DNA of 13,926 nucleotides from an uncultured Eubacteriales bacterium (GTDB lineage: Bacteria; Bacillota; Clostridia; UMGS1840): assembly GCA_900555525.1 (NCBI GenBank), contig USLP01000008.1, positions 1-13,926 on the forward strand, read 5' to 3'. Below are positions 1 through 9,671 of this stretch, one piece after another. How positions within the stretch are numbered: position 1 is the stretch's first letter; every line of letters begins with the position of its first letter. The position numbers and the translations under genes were made by a program. Below the pieces are notes generated by a model, which had not been told where the DNA came from, did not search any database, and was given only the letters and a program-made list of their open reading frames with translations.

Positions 1-3000
1 TAAGATATTGAGTTGTTTCTCTGTTTACGCTTTTAGAGCTCCTAAGTCCGTCCGCTCCTATTGCGTATTCTGACGCTGTTCCTCCCTTTTTGGCATATAT
101 CAATCGGTTATTTTCATCATACGCATATTCGTTTCCCAAACTGTCGCTTATCAGATTTCCGTTCAAATCATACTTATACGTTATCTGTTCACCGTTTTCC
201 GTCATGCTTTCCAGCCTGTTATCACCGCTGTACACATACGTTTTTTCACAGCCCGGTCTTGTTTCCGAAACTATATTGTTTCTGCTGTCATATTCATATA
301 CCGTCGTTACTCCGTCTTTTGTATAGCTTTTCAATCTGTATTTATCATCATATGTATAGCTTTCATTTTCGCTGCCCGACACGTTTAGTATATTGCCTAC
401 ATTATCATACGTATATGTATATGTTCTTAAAACATCATTCCCGTGTTTTGTTACGATTGTTTTCAAACGATTTGCGTTATCATACGTATACTCGGTTTTT
501 AAAACGGAATTGGGATAAGTAAGCGATTTCACTAATCCGTCGCCATAATATTCATATGTATATTTTTTTGTAAAATCCTCATATTCAGATATATCGGTTA
601 CTCTGTTTAAAGAATCATATATATAATATTGATTTATAAGAGTATTTCCTTTTTCCGTTATTCCGAAATACGTCATATTTTGAGTACTGTCATACAAATA
701 TTCACTTGTTTTTCCGCTATGAACCTTTTCGCTCAAAAGTCCTTTATCATTATACGAATAAGTTTTTGTCTCGGAAACTTCATTGTTTTTTCTGTATTCT
801 TCAGAAGATACATTTCCCAAATGATTATATGTATAGATTTTTTCTTCCGAGCCTGTTTTTGAATTGACGATATTTCCGCTGTTGTCATATGCAAGTTTAG
901 TTACTATACCGTTTGGTGCGGTTGTTTCTGTCAGTTTGCCATCGTTGTCATAATTATAATACCATGCTTTAGCTGAAATGTCAAGACCTTTTTGCCTTGT
1001 TGATTTTAACAGTCCTCTGTCGTCATAAACAGATGCCCACGTATAATCGTTGTTATCCTTATACTGTTTGATATTTACCTTTGACCCTGTTTTTGAATAC
1101 TCTGTATCAGTAACGCTTCCGTCGGCATTTATTATGCGTATAGGATTATTAAGTTTATCATAAGCATACTGTGTTATTTTTCCGTTTGCATCTGTTTGCT
1201 TAAGTACATTCCCGGCAAGGTCATACTCATATGATGTTGTAACGGGAGTTCCGTTTTTTCCGTTCGGATATATTGAAGAAGATACTAAATTTCCGTACAT
1301 ATCATAATTTTCGGTATAGTGATTTTCCGATTGTGCAGAATTTGCAGAAATAAAGCTGTATTCCTTTGATAAGCTTTTGTAATCAACACATTGCTTATTT
1401 CCCATCACATCAGTAACGGAAAGTATTCTGTCAAAACCGTCATACTCATATACAGCAGTATTTTGGGTTGAGTTATACGCTGCATAATCTTTAAACGCCG
1501 ACACTCGAAGTGCGTCATCATATATGTACTCTTGTGTACCTATCAAATCAGTCTTTAAAACGATATTTCCGTAATCATCGCAAAGAGAGCTTTCCATAAC
1601 TATATTATCATATTGAGGAATAGCCGACATATTCGGGTAAGAATACACAGTTCTCAAAAGCCTAACCTTCATATACCTGCTGTTATTATAAGTAACATGC
1701 GGAGCATATTCATATGTATCTATGATTTTACGTTCTTCTTCAGAAGCTTTAAACGTTGGATATTTCACGGTAAGCGGTCTGCCGTATTCGTCATATGTAT
1801 ACTCGGTTGTATTTCCCAAAGAATCAGTTACTGATTTTTTATTTCCGTAAGCTTTTTCGTATTCGGTTATTACCTGCGAATAATTATTATCGGAAATTTT
1901 TGTTTTTACAATATTGGGAGCCAAAAGCAATGTATCCGTATATTCGTATATTGTTTCGGATTTTCTTGCGTTATCTCCCGTATTTTGAGGGTCATAAAAA
2001 TATATTTTTGTCGGAAGCCAAGCATTTTGTTCATGATATTCATAATACGTTACTTGATTTTCAGCATTTGTTTCACTTATAAGTCTGCCTTGTGCATCAC
2101 GATTATATATTTTCTTTAGTACGTCCCCGTTTTCACTTTGATAATACTGTATACTTTTCGGTAAAAACAAATTGCCCGACAAATGATAATACTCTGTCTG
2201 CATTGTCTTTTTCACAGGTATTTCAGATAACTCCGCTTCATTTTCCGTTAGCGGAAGGCTTTCTTTAATTGCAAAACAGGAGCTTTCATCATACTCATAT
2301 TTTTTATAAAACACACGTATATTTCCGTCTGTTTTTTCAGTTGTTTTCACAATCGTAGGTGAAGTAACGGCATAATTGTCCGAATATGTATATTCTGTTT
2401 TTACAAAATCTGCATTTGCAGCGCTGCTTTGCGAAATTGTTTTTGAATCTAAAAGCGGAAGAGATATTTTCCAACGCCGCCTAAAGCCCGTATCAAAATT
2501 GTGAGTTGTATATTCATATGTTTCAATACTGCCGTTAGGATTGGTTATCTTTACAACATATGTTCCTATATCGGATTTTATCAACCCCGGTTCCATATTC
2601 AACTCTTCACGATACAAATATCCGGTTTCTTCTTTATACGTTCCTGCATTATAATTGTAAATTGTTTGATTTACAATTTTTGTATTTTGAGTTTTAAAGG
2701 TTAAGTTTGTATCATATTTTTTAATAACACGCCATGTGTCTCTAAATGCGGTATTATCGGCTCCTGCCGAAGCAGAAGACCGTTTGGGGCGGTTATCAAT
2801 CCATTTTCTGACTTTTTCATATTCAAAATGTGTGGCACTATTTCGGTTTACTACCTTTTTTATTTCCGCTTTTCCTATATTAAAGGCGTAATATACATTA
2901 TCATTCCAATATTCCGAAGACGCTCTTCCATTAAAAATATTATATTCTACATATGAAGAATTTTCCCCGTTTGAACAACTGTAAAATTTAAAAAACCGAT

Positions 3001-4585
3001 TTCTTGAAATTGTATTTTCGCCATATGAAATATCCAACTCAAAATAAGAACGTTGATAGCATAATTCTTTTATAACTTGCGAATCCGAATCTAAAACAGT
3101 AACCGTTATATCAAAAGACGGTGAATCCTGATATTCTAAATATAAATCCCCCTCATAGTCAAAACGTATCTTTCTGCCGACGGTATCGGTAATTTCTGAA
3201 ATCAACGGTCTCATCGGAGAAAGTCTCAAATCTCCAAATTGAATTTCATTTTTTGCAGAATTCATCTTTATTCTTATTTTTGCACTATTAGGTGTTGATG
3301 AAGTATAATCGTCTATCTTAAATGTATGTTCAATATAAATTCTTTCTCCTACAGAATCCGGTGTAACAGTACTGTTAAGCGGAACAGAAGTCAGTAATTC
3401 GGAATCTTCATACAAATCACAGTAAACATCAAATGAACCTTCAAAGGTATCAAACGGATCTTTCACTACATAATATCCTACTGAAAAATGGTATTCATTG
3501 TATCTTTCATCAAGTGAAACTTCATAAGTTGACATTTCAGTACTTTTGGCATTTGTACTGTTATAACGGAAATAATTATTTTCGCAATACCAATAATCCC
3601 CGTAGGAAAAATTTCTATGAGTCATAAATGGAATAATATTTTCTCCCGAAACATTTTCATAATCAAATTTTATTTCATTATTAAATCTGTCTCTTATAGA
3701 TAACAATTCACCGAATTTTCCAAAATACTGCATTGTATTATCCGCCGTTTTGAATGAATATTCAGACCGATAATTATCTCTTTGATAGCTTCTGTCTTTT
3801 TCTTTAAATTTAACTGAATCTGTATAATAATTATCCAAATTTGAGCAATATACCAAGCTTCCGTTATAATACTCATCTCCATTCTCGTCTTTAACGGAAT
3901 CATTATAGTTTGATCTGTATACTGTTCCGGTACCATCATGATAATACGCCTGCATTTTTCCTGATAAAGTCTTTATCAACTCAACAGAGGGGAAGCCTAA
4001 CGACCATCCCATCCCAAGCGCATATCTTTCATTAAAATATGTGGTACCCTCTCCTATAACGGCGCTGTTATAGCTTCTTTGGGCATTGTAATCTGCGGCT
4101 GTACTTTTAAAAAAGCGCGACAAATTAAGGTCAAGACCATTTCTTCCCGGTAAACTTATATCAGTAAAATTCAATTGCAGCGAACCGTCAAAAGGTGATA
4201 CATATTCGCTTACCTCTCTCCCGCCAAGATGCGGGTGATTTATTGCATTTTCATATGTAGGCGCTCCTATTGCGGCATAATTACTGCTTGAAACAGAATT
4301 CAGATTAAATTTTTCCTCTGTTTCAAAACTTTTTTCATATGTATTTTTTATTTTTGTTACACCGTTTATTTCGCTGCTGTTTTCTCCCGTTTCACTAATG
4401 TTTTCTTCCGTATCAAAAGAACCTTTTTTCAATATATTGGAGGTTTTGGGAAAATCGGAATGAACTTTTTCGGTCGTAAGACTTTCAATATTATCCGAAC
4501 CGTTTTCTTGTGCCAATACATTTAAAGAAGAAAATGCTATTATAAGCATCAAAAAAACTGAAATTGTTTTTTTATAAATATTCAT
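1..4585 (-). CDS. RHS/YD-repeat exported protein, 3' end beyond the window
   Basis: I checked this minus-strand frame codon by codon: it has no stop from the ATG at 4585 to the left edge, giving 1528 residues with the C-terminus missing. An AAGGAG ribosome site lies about 7 bases upstream of the ATG. Residues 1-25 form a signal peptide ending NVLA|QE. Residues 131-153 carry PFDGSLQLNF followed by LPGRNGLDL, like the conserved N-terminal motif of RHS proteins. A long, less recognisable region follows. From roughly residue 840 to the edge there are about thirty YD repeats (for example YEYDGFDRILSVTD and YTYDEYGRPLTV). RHS repeats generally form a beta-cocoon shell that encloses a variable C-terminal effector. 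That tip and any immunity gene lie outside the window. It is the last gene seen in the operon, 22 bases after the LRR gene. The RHS/YD family call is certain; a toxin function is inference. Confidence 0.93.
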   Translation of the reverse strand, partial: MNIYKKTISVFLMLIIAFSSLNVLAQENGSDNIESLTTEKVHSDFPKTSNILKKGSFDTEENISETGENSSEINGVTKIKNTYEKSFETEEKFNLNSVSSSNYAAIGAPTYENAINHPHLGGREVSEYVSPFDGSLQLNFTDISLPGRNGLDLNLSRFFKSTAADYNAQRSYNSAVIGEGTTYFNERYALGMGWSLGFPSVELIKTLSGKMQAYYHDGTGTVYRSNYNDSVKDENGDEYYNGSLVYCSNLDNYYTDSVKFKEKDRSYQRDNYRSEYSFKTADNTMQYFGKFGELLSIRDRFNNEIKFDYENVSGENIIPFMTHRNFSYGDYWYCENNYFRYNSTNAKSTEMSTYEVSLDERYNEYHFSVGYYVVKDPFDTFEGSFDVYCDLYEDSELLTSVPLNSTVTPDSVGERIYIEHTFKIDDYTSSTPNSAKIRIKMNSAKNEIQFGDLRLSPMRPLISEITDTVGRKIRFDYEGDLYLEYQDSPSFDITVTVLDSDSQVIKELCYQRSYFELDISYGENTISRNRFFKFYSCSNGENSSYVEYNIFNGRASSEYWNDNVYYAFNIGKAEIKKVVNRNSATHFEYEKVRKWIDNRPKRSSASAGADNTAFRDTWRVIKKYDTNLTFKTQNTKIVNQTIYNYNAGTYKEETGYLYREELNMEPGLIKSDIGTYVVKITNPNGSIETYEYTTHNFDTGFRRRWKISLPLLDSKTISQSSAANADFVKTEYTYSDNYAVTSPTIVKTTEKTDGNIRVFYKKYEYDESSCFAIKESLPLTENEAELSEIPVKKTMQTEYYHLSGNLFLPKSIQYYQSENGDVLKKIYNRDAQGRLISETNAENQVTYYEYHEQNAWLPTKIYFYDPQNTGDNARKSETIYEYTDTLLLAPNIVKTKISDNNYSQVITEYEKAYGNKKSVTDSLGNTTEYTYDEYGRPLTVKYPTFKASEEERKIIDTYEYAPHVTYNNSRYMKVRLLRTVYSYPNMSAIPQYDNIVMESSLCDDYGNIVLKTDLIGTQEYIYDDALRVSAFKDYAAYNSTQNTAVYEYDGFDRILSVTDVMGNKQCVDYKSLSKEYSFISANSAQSENHYTENYDMYGNLVSSSIYPNGKNGTPVTTSYEYDLAGNVLKQTDANGKITQYAYDKLNNPIRIINADGSVTDTEYSKTGSKVNIKQYKDNNDYTWASVYDDRGLLKSTRQKGLDISAKAWYYNYDNDGKLTETTAPNGIVTKLAYDNSGNIVNSKTGSEEKIYTYNHLGNVSSEEYRKNNEVSETKTYSYNDKGLLSEKVHSGKTSEYLYDSTQNMTYFGITEKGNTLINQYYIYDSLNRVTDISEYEDFTKKYTYEYYGDGLVKSLTYPNSVLKTEYTYDNANRLKTIVTKHGNDVLRTYTYTYDNVGNILNVSGSENESYTYDDKYRLKSYTKDGVTTVYEYDSRNNIVSETRPGCEKTYVYSGDNRLESMTENGEQITYKYDLNGNLISDSLGNEYAYDENNRLIYAKKGGTASEYAIGADGLRSSKSVNRETTQYL

Positions 4586-4607
4586 ATGCAGACTCCTTAA
4601 ATTATAA

Positions 4608-5960
4608 TTACTTTTGCGGACTGTACACTTTGTTAAATGCAAAAATATGGTTTATTTGGTTTTCTTCATTTTCCAAATCTATTCTGTTATTGTCAATAAA
4701 CAGATTTCTAAATCTATTTTGAGGCAATCTGTTTATAAAAACTATTTCATTATTACTCAAATTTAAAAACTGTAATTGCCCCATATTTTCAAGCGGAGAA
4801 ATATCAGTAATTAAATTAAAGCCTAAATCTAAATGCTCAATATCTCCAAGCATTTCAAGACCGTTTAAAGAAACAATTTCATTGTCATTTAAAGTTAAAA
4901 CTTTCAACTTATTATTTGCCCCTATTTCAGAAACATTCACTATACTGTTATGAGATAAAAACAATACCTCTAAATTAACGCAATTTGTTATATTGGGAAT
5001 ACTTACAAAATCATTATTATCAAGATTCAGCACTTTTAACACAGGACTTACTAAAATACACTCCGATAATTGATTATTGCTTGCATCCAATTGCTCTAAT
5101 TTTTTCAAATTTGACAATGGAGATAAATCCTGAATATAATTATTTTCAAGATACAGGCACTTTAAGTTTACACAATTTTGCAATCCTTCTATATTGTTTA
5201 TTCCCATTCCGCCCAAATCAAGCGTTCCGGTCAAATTTGCCAGTTCTTCATTTGTAATTATACCGTTTTCGTCTGTATCAAGCTGTGGATTAGCTTTTTT
5301 TAAAGCTTGATATAAACTTTCATTAGTTACTTTATTTATATCTAATGTTGAATTATATACAACCTCACAAGTATATGATACATCATTTTCAGCACAAGTC
5401 AACGTCAGCTTATATACACCTGATAACATATTTTGAGGCAAAGCAATTATTGATTGAAATGTTTCATTTTCCACATTCATAGTTGTCTCTGCAATTTTTA
5501 TCAAACTTTCGTTAGTTAAAACAGCAGAAATGCTTTTATTTTGACAGTTTTTTATATTACCGTAAATCAATAATTTTTCGTTTGATATCGTAGCCGCAAC
5601 ATTATAAAAATACGTATTTGAAAAATAAAACTGTTTTGTTTCGATAGCATTGGAAAGAGCGCTTTTTACATTTATGTAATACAGCCCTGAAGGTAATTCC
5701 GAGGACATCTTAATATTCTGTTTATAGGTTCCGTCCAAAGCGCTTACACAATCATCTATGTAAACTAACGAGTTTTGCGGTGAAAACATTGTTATGCTTA
5801 CAAGCTGATTTTCTTTTTCAAAATTTTCTCCGCATACTTCTACAACATCATTTTTCACATTAACTTCAACAGTTATTTTATCTGAAAAAGCGGCTACATT
5901 TTCAAAAGGCAAGAGTAACATTACAAAAAACAACAATATAAAAATTTTATACTTCCGCAT
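4608..5960 (-). CDS. Exported leucine-rich-repeat protein with EF-hand-like loop
   Basis: A 450-residue protein with a signal peptide (about residues 1-24, ending NVAA). The ATG has an AGGAGG site 11 bases upstream. Residues 28-110 and 117-205 look like two tandem beta-sandwich modules, and both are related to modules in the broken first gene of this operon. Residues 228-239 (D-T-D-E-N-G-I-I-T-N-E-E) match an EF-hand or dockerin-type calcium loop. They are followed directly by about eight leucine-rich repeats of the internalin style (residues 245-430, for example LKCLYLENNYIQDLSPL and LQFLNLSNNEIVFI). No LPXTG motif or C-terminal membrane anchor is visible, so it is probably secreted or held by a partner. 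LRRs of this type usually bind proteins; the partner is unknown. It lies 18 bases after the protease gene and 22 before the RHS gene, so all three are probably co-translated from one mRNA. Confidence 0.92.
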   Translation of the reverse strand: MRKYKIFILLFFVMLLLPFENVAAFSDKITVEVNVKNDVVEVCGENFEKENQLVSITMFSPQNSLVYIDDCVSALDGTYKQNIKMSSELPSGLYYINVKSALSNAIETKQFYFSNTYFYNVAATISNEKLLIYGNIKNCQNKSISAVLTNESLIKIAETTMNVENETFQSIIALPQNMLSGVYKLTLTCAENDVSYTCEVVYNSTLDINKVTNESLYQALKKANPQLDTDENGIITNEELANLTGTLDLGGMGINNIEGLQNCVNLKCLYLENNYIQDLSPLSNLKKLEQLDASNNQLSECILVSPVLKVLNLDNNDFVSIPNITNCVNLEVLFLSHNSIVNVSEIGANNKLKVLTLNDNEIVSLNGLEMLGDIEHLDLGFNLITDISPLENMGQLQFLNLSNNEIVFINRLPQNRFRNLFIDNNRIDLENEENQINHIFAFNKVYSPQK

Positions 5961-5978
5961 TATATTTCACACCTCCTA

Positions 5979-8900
5979 TTACTCGAAAATCACGTCTGAT
6001 GTTAATACATTCATCGAATATATACCATCCCATAATTTTATTTTTATATAATAATTTTGAAAATCTTCAGGAACATTCAAACTGCAACTTACTATATCTT
6101 CTGAAAATGGTGAAATATTTTTTTGTACTGCCGCAATTTCTTGTACAATATCTGAATCTTTTTTATACAAAATCATAATAACCGATACTTCTTTTTCTTC
6201 ATTTGCTAAATTATTGAGTTGAACATCAGCCTCTATATTGCCGTTCACAATATTAGTTATTGATTCTGTATTACTGTAAAAATCCGCTTCCGTTATAAAA
6301 ACTTGATTTTCATATATATCATTGATCTTATGTGGAATAGAAGTAGAGGTTATAACTACAGAATTAAAAATACTATTTTGATTTCCTCCTCCGGCAAATA
6401 ATATTCCGTTTGAATCAACTGAAAATACTGTATTATAATTGGTAGCAGCCATACTAACCGCATTTTCATATTTACTCAATATAGGTTTTGTGGCAGTAGC
6501 ACGGGTTCCGTTTCCTAAATTCCCCGATCCGTTTTTTCCCCATCCGTACACTTCACCATTATCTTTTTGAGCAAAACAACTTTTACTGTTTAAAGCAAAT
6601 ATTTTCTCAATATTTGACAAATCATTTATTTTTTGGGGATAATAGCTGTCTTGTGTTGTCCCTATTCCTAATTGTCCCGTTGCGTTATTTCCCCAAGAAT
6701 AAACATCACCATTACTTTGCAAAGCCAAATTATAATTATTACTGCTTGAAACAGAAATCACATTTTCAAGATTTTCAATTTTAAACGGTAATTTAGAATA
6801 TTTGTCCTCACTGTCTTTAATATACGAACTTCCGCCCCATGTCCATACTGTACCGTCCGATTTTAAAGCAACACTATGCGCAGAACCCGCTGAAATATCC
6901 GTTACATTAGTTATAGTGCTTAACAACGTGGGAACAAGTTTTCTTTCAGTCGTACCATCACCGATTTGTCCCTGCGAATTATTACCCCATGCATATAAAT
7001 TTCCGGAATCATCAACTGCCAAACTATGAGAATTACCTGCAGAAATTTTAACAATGCCCGATAAATTCAATTTCACAGGAACAGTTTGTTGAATTCTTGT
7101 TCCATTACCTATTTCTCCTACGGTATTATACCCCCAGGCATAAATCTCATTGCTTGAATTTAGTGCTAAACAATGATTATTTCCACATATTATATCCGTT
7201 ATATCATTTAATTCCATAATTTGTGTGGGTTTATACACAGTATCTAATTTATCACCTAATCCAAGTGCACCAAATTTGCTTTTTCCCCAGGTCCAAACTG
7301 TACCGTCATTTTTCAAAATCATTGCAAACTCATTTCCTGCCGATACTTTTTTCACATTTGCCATATCGAATATTTTTATGGGTGTTGTCCTATATTTTAA
7401 ATTTCCATAACCAAGCTGACCATAATTATTATTTCCCCATGCCCAAATTGCACCGTTTTCATCTAAAGCCAAACAATGTTCATCACTACCGGAAACCATC
7501 AAAATATTTGATAAATTAGGCTCTTTAGTTGGTATATGACCGGAGTTCTTTGTTTTAGACCAATACCATACTTCACCTTGAGAATCAACAGCAATACACC
7601 TATCTAAAAAAACTATATTTTCAAGATTTGTTATTTCAACCGGAACGTACGATGCTTCGGTAGTTCCGTTGCCAAGCTGACCTTGCCAGTTATTTCCCCA
7701 AGAATATACTGTACCGTCATTTGTAAGTGCCATTACATTGTCATAACCGGCATAAATTTGGCATATATTATTTAATCCATTAACGACAGTCAATTCACTT
7801 GAATCCTCTGTTGTACCATTGCCAAGTTGTCCATAATTATTTTTGCCTATTGTTACTACAGTATTATCCTTTTTCAGAAAAACGCAAAAGTTCCTTCCAA
7901 TTGAAATTTTCTTTATCTCACCGACACCTATCAATTCTCTTGGAATAGAGAACATTTTTTCTTCCGAATTTTCAATTTCACCAAATATATTTTTCCCCCA
8001 CACAAATACTTTTCCATTATTATCTATCGCCGCACTGGTATCATAACCTGCAAATACATCCTTTATATTGACCAAGTTCAAAACAGGCAACGGTGAACTC
8101 CTATTTGTTGTTGTTCCATCTCCTAAATTACCCCAAAGATTTATTCCCCAAGAAAAAACTACACCATCTTTTCTTAATGCCATACAATAATTGTCAACTG
8201 CTGAAATTTTCACTATATCCTTTAAACCCGGAATTTTTATTGGTACACAATTATATATGTCCGAATCACTGTATACACCTAATTCACCATAAAATTTGTT
8301 ATAGCCAAATGACCATACCGAACCATCCGATTTTAATATAATACTAAATTTTTCACCGGTACAAATTTGTACATTTTTTAACGATGAAAATAAATTCCAA
8401 TTTTCAACAAAATTTTCTTCATACATATCTGATTCAAAATCTTCTGAAGGAGTAAGTTCAATTATCGCTCCGTCAATTTTATTGATGTAATTATGAATGT
8501 TCAAAATATTTCCATCGCAGATTTTATTACTTAAAGAAGTATATTTATCTGCACTTTTTTTCAATTGATTTTTTACATCATTCTTTCCGTTTTTTGAGAT
8601 ATATAATGCAACAGCGCCTGTTACATACCCGGTCGCCATTGAAGTGCCGCTCATTACACCATATAATGAATTTGGATATGTACTGTATACATCTTCTCCT
8701 TTAGCTGCAATATCTACAATTTCATTACTATAATTAGAAAAAGCAGATAAATAATTATTATCACTAACAGAAGCTACACTAATTATATTTTCCAAATTAT
8801 AAGCAGCAGGATAAATGCACTTTTTGCTTATATCTGTTCCATTATTTCCGGCAGCACATATAAATGTCATGGAAGAATTTTTTATAATATCTTCTAATAT

Positions 8901-9650
8901 TTTGTTTTCTTCCGACGATCCCCAACTGCAATTTACAACTTGCGCCCCATGACTCTCTGCATATTTAATCGCATTTATTATATCACTTGTGTACGCTGTG
9001 CCATTCTCAAAAACTTTTAAAGGCATTATTTTTGTAGTCGGAGATACTGAAGCAATTATTCCAGCTATATGTGTCCCATGTGTCTCATTATCGGAAAGTT
9101 TAACATCAAAAGCATATTCTTGGTTATTTATAAAGTCATACCCTTGAACTGTTTGGTCTGCAAATTTAGGATGAGTTATATCCACTCCGGTATCAATTAT
9201 AGCTGTAATTACTTCTTCTTGATTTTCATAAGTATTTTTATTATATAGTTCAGTAAAATTTCCAATTTCTATTTCATTACCTGTTAATTTAATTTGATTA
9301 TCAGGCTGAATATACTCTATTTCATTGGCGTTGATTTTTTTTAATTCAGAAATAAAATCAGCAGCAAAAATCTCATTAGAAAACTCTATTACATCAAGAG
9401 TATCAATGATATTTTTAATATCTATATTCTTAAAATTCAATTTATCAATAATTCTATTTACCGAATTTATTACTTTTTGTTTATTTGAACCGGTCTTGTA
9501 CTTAATGATAAATCTATTTTCTTTATTATACTGCAAATTTTGTGTTTCGATATCAGAACCGAGTTTTAATTCCTCCGCAAATACATTATTAGTTCCACAA
9601 AACAGTTGCATTATTAAGAATACTGTCATAAGTTTTATATATATTTTCAT
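5979..9650 (-). CDS. Exported subtilisin-like (S8) protease fused to 14 RCC1 repeats
   Basis: A 1223-residue protein whose ATG is preceded by AAGGAGAAG. Residues 1-25 are a signal peptide (NVFA|EE). About 45-125 resemble an inhibitor-I9-type propeptide. The S8 catalytic domain follows (about 145-390) with the full set of residues: Asp153 in IIDTGVD, His191 in HGTHIAG, oxyanion Asn269 in AAGNNGT, and Ser337 in SGTSMATG. Residues about 428-1115 hold 14 RCC1-type repeats of about 50 residues (pattern: AG..H..AL..DG.V..WG.N..GQLG.GT). Repeats 6 and 14 are degenerate. RCC1 domains form seven-bladed propellers, so 14 repeats suggest two propellers. The last about 105 residues form a beta-rich module related to the C-terminus of the upstream broken gene. 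It is likely a secreted or surface protease whose propellers bind a target or the co-encoded partners; the substrate is unknown. Confidence 0.94.
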   Translation of the reverse strand: MKIYIKLMTVFLIMQLFCGTNNVFAEELKLGSDIETQNLQYNKENRFIIKYKTGSNKQKVINSVNRIIDKLNFKNIDIKNIIDTLDVIEFSNEIFAADFISELKKINANEIEYIQPDNQIKLTGNEIEIGNFTELYNKNTYENQEEVITAIIDTGVDITHPKFADQTVQGYDFINNQEYAFDVKLSDNETHGTHIAGIIASVSPTTKIMPLKVFENGTAYTSDIINAIKYAESHGAQVVNCSWGSSEENKILEDIIKNSSMTFICAAGNNGTDISKKCIYPAAYNLENIISVASVSDNNYLSAFSNYSNEIVDIAAKGEDVYSTYPNSLYGVMSGTSMATGYVTGAVALYISKNGKNDVKNQLKKSADKYTSLSNKICDGNILNIHNYINKIDGAIIELTPSEDFESDMYEENFVENWNLFSSLKNVQICTGEKFSIILKSDGSVWSFGYNKFYGELGVYSDSDIYNCVPIKIPGLKDIVKISAVDNYCMALRKDGVVFSWGINLWGNLGDGTTTNRSSPLPVLNLVNIKDVFAGYDTSAAIDNNGKVFVWGKNIFGEIENSEEKMFSIPRELIGVGEIKKISIGRNFCVFLKKDNTVVTIGKNNYGQLGNGTTEDSSELTVVNGLNNICQIYAGYDNVMALTNDGTVYSWGNNWQGQLGNGTTEASYVPVEITNLENIVFLDRCIAVDSQGEVWYWSKTKNSGHIPTKEPNLSNILMVSGSDEHCLALDENGAIWAWGNNNYGQLGYGNLKYRTTPIKIFDMANVKKVSAGNEFAMILKNDGTVWTWGKSKFGALGLGDKLDTVYKPTQIMELNDITDIICGNNHCLALNSSNEIYAWGYNTVGEIGNGTRIQQTVPVKLNLSGIVKISAGNSHSLAVDDSGNLYAWGNNSQGQIGDGTTERKLVPTLLSTITNVTDISAGSAHSVALKSDGTVWTWGGSSYIKDSEDKYSKLPFKIENLENVISVSSSNNYNLALQSNGDVYSWGNNATGQLGIGTTQDSYYPQKINDLSNIEKIFALNSKSCFAQKDNGEVYGWGKNGSGNLGNGTRATATKPILSKYENAVSMAATNYNTVFSVDSNGILFAGGGNQNSIFNSVVITSTSIPHKINDIYENQVFITEADFYSNTESITNIVNGNIEADVQLNNLANEEKEVSVIMILYKKDSDIVQEIAAVQKNISPFSEDIVSCSLNVPEDFQNYYIKIKLWDGIYSMNVLTSDVIFE

Positions 9651-9671
9651 TTATATCTTCTCCTTACAAAA

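Noticed and set aside
1..2400. Plus-strand open frames rich in Tyr, His, Phe and Cys, and periodic TATGTATA-like DNA that might suggest a repeat array
   Set aside because: They are the reverse complement of the YD repeats; the periodicity is degenerate and codon-based, not a CRISPR or DNA repeat.
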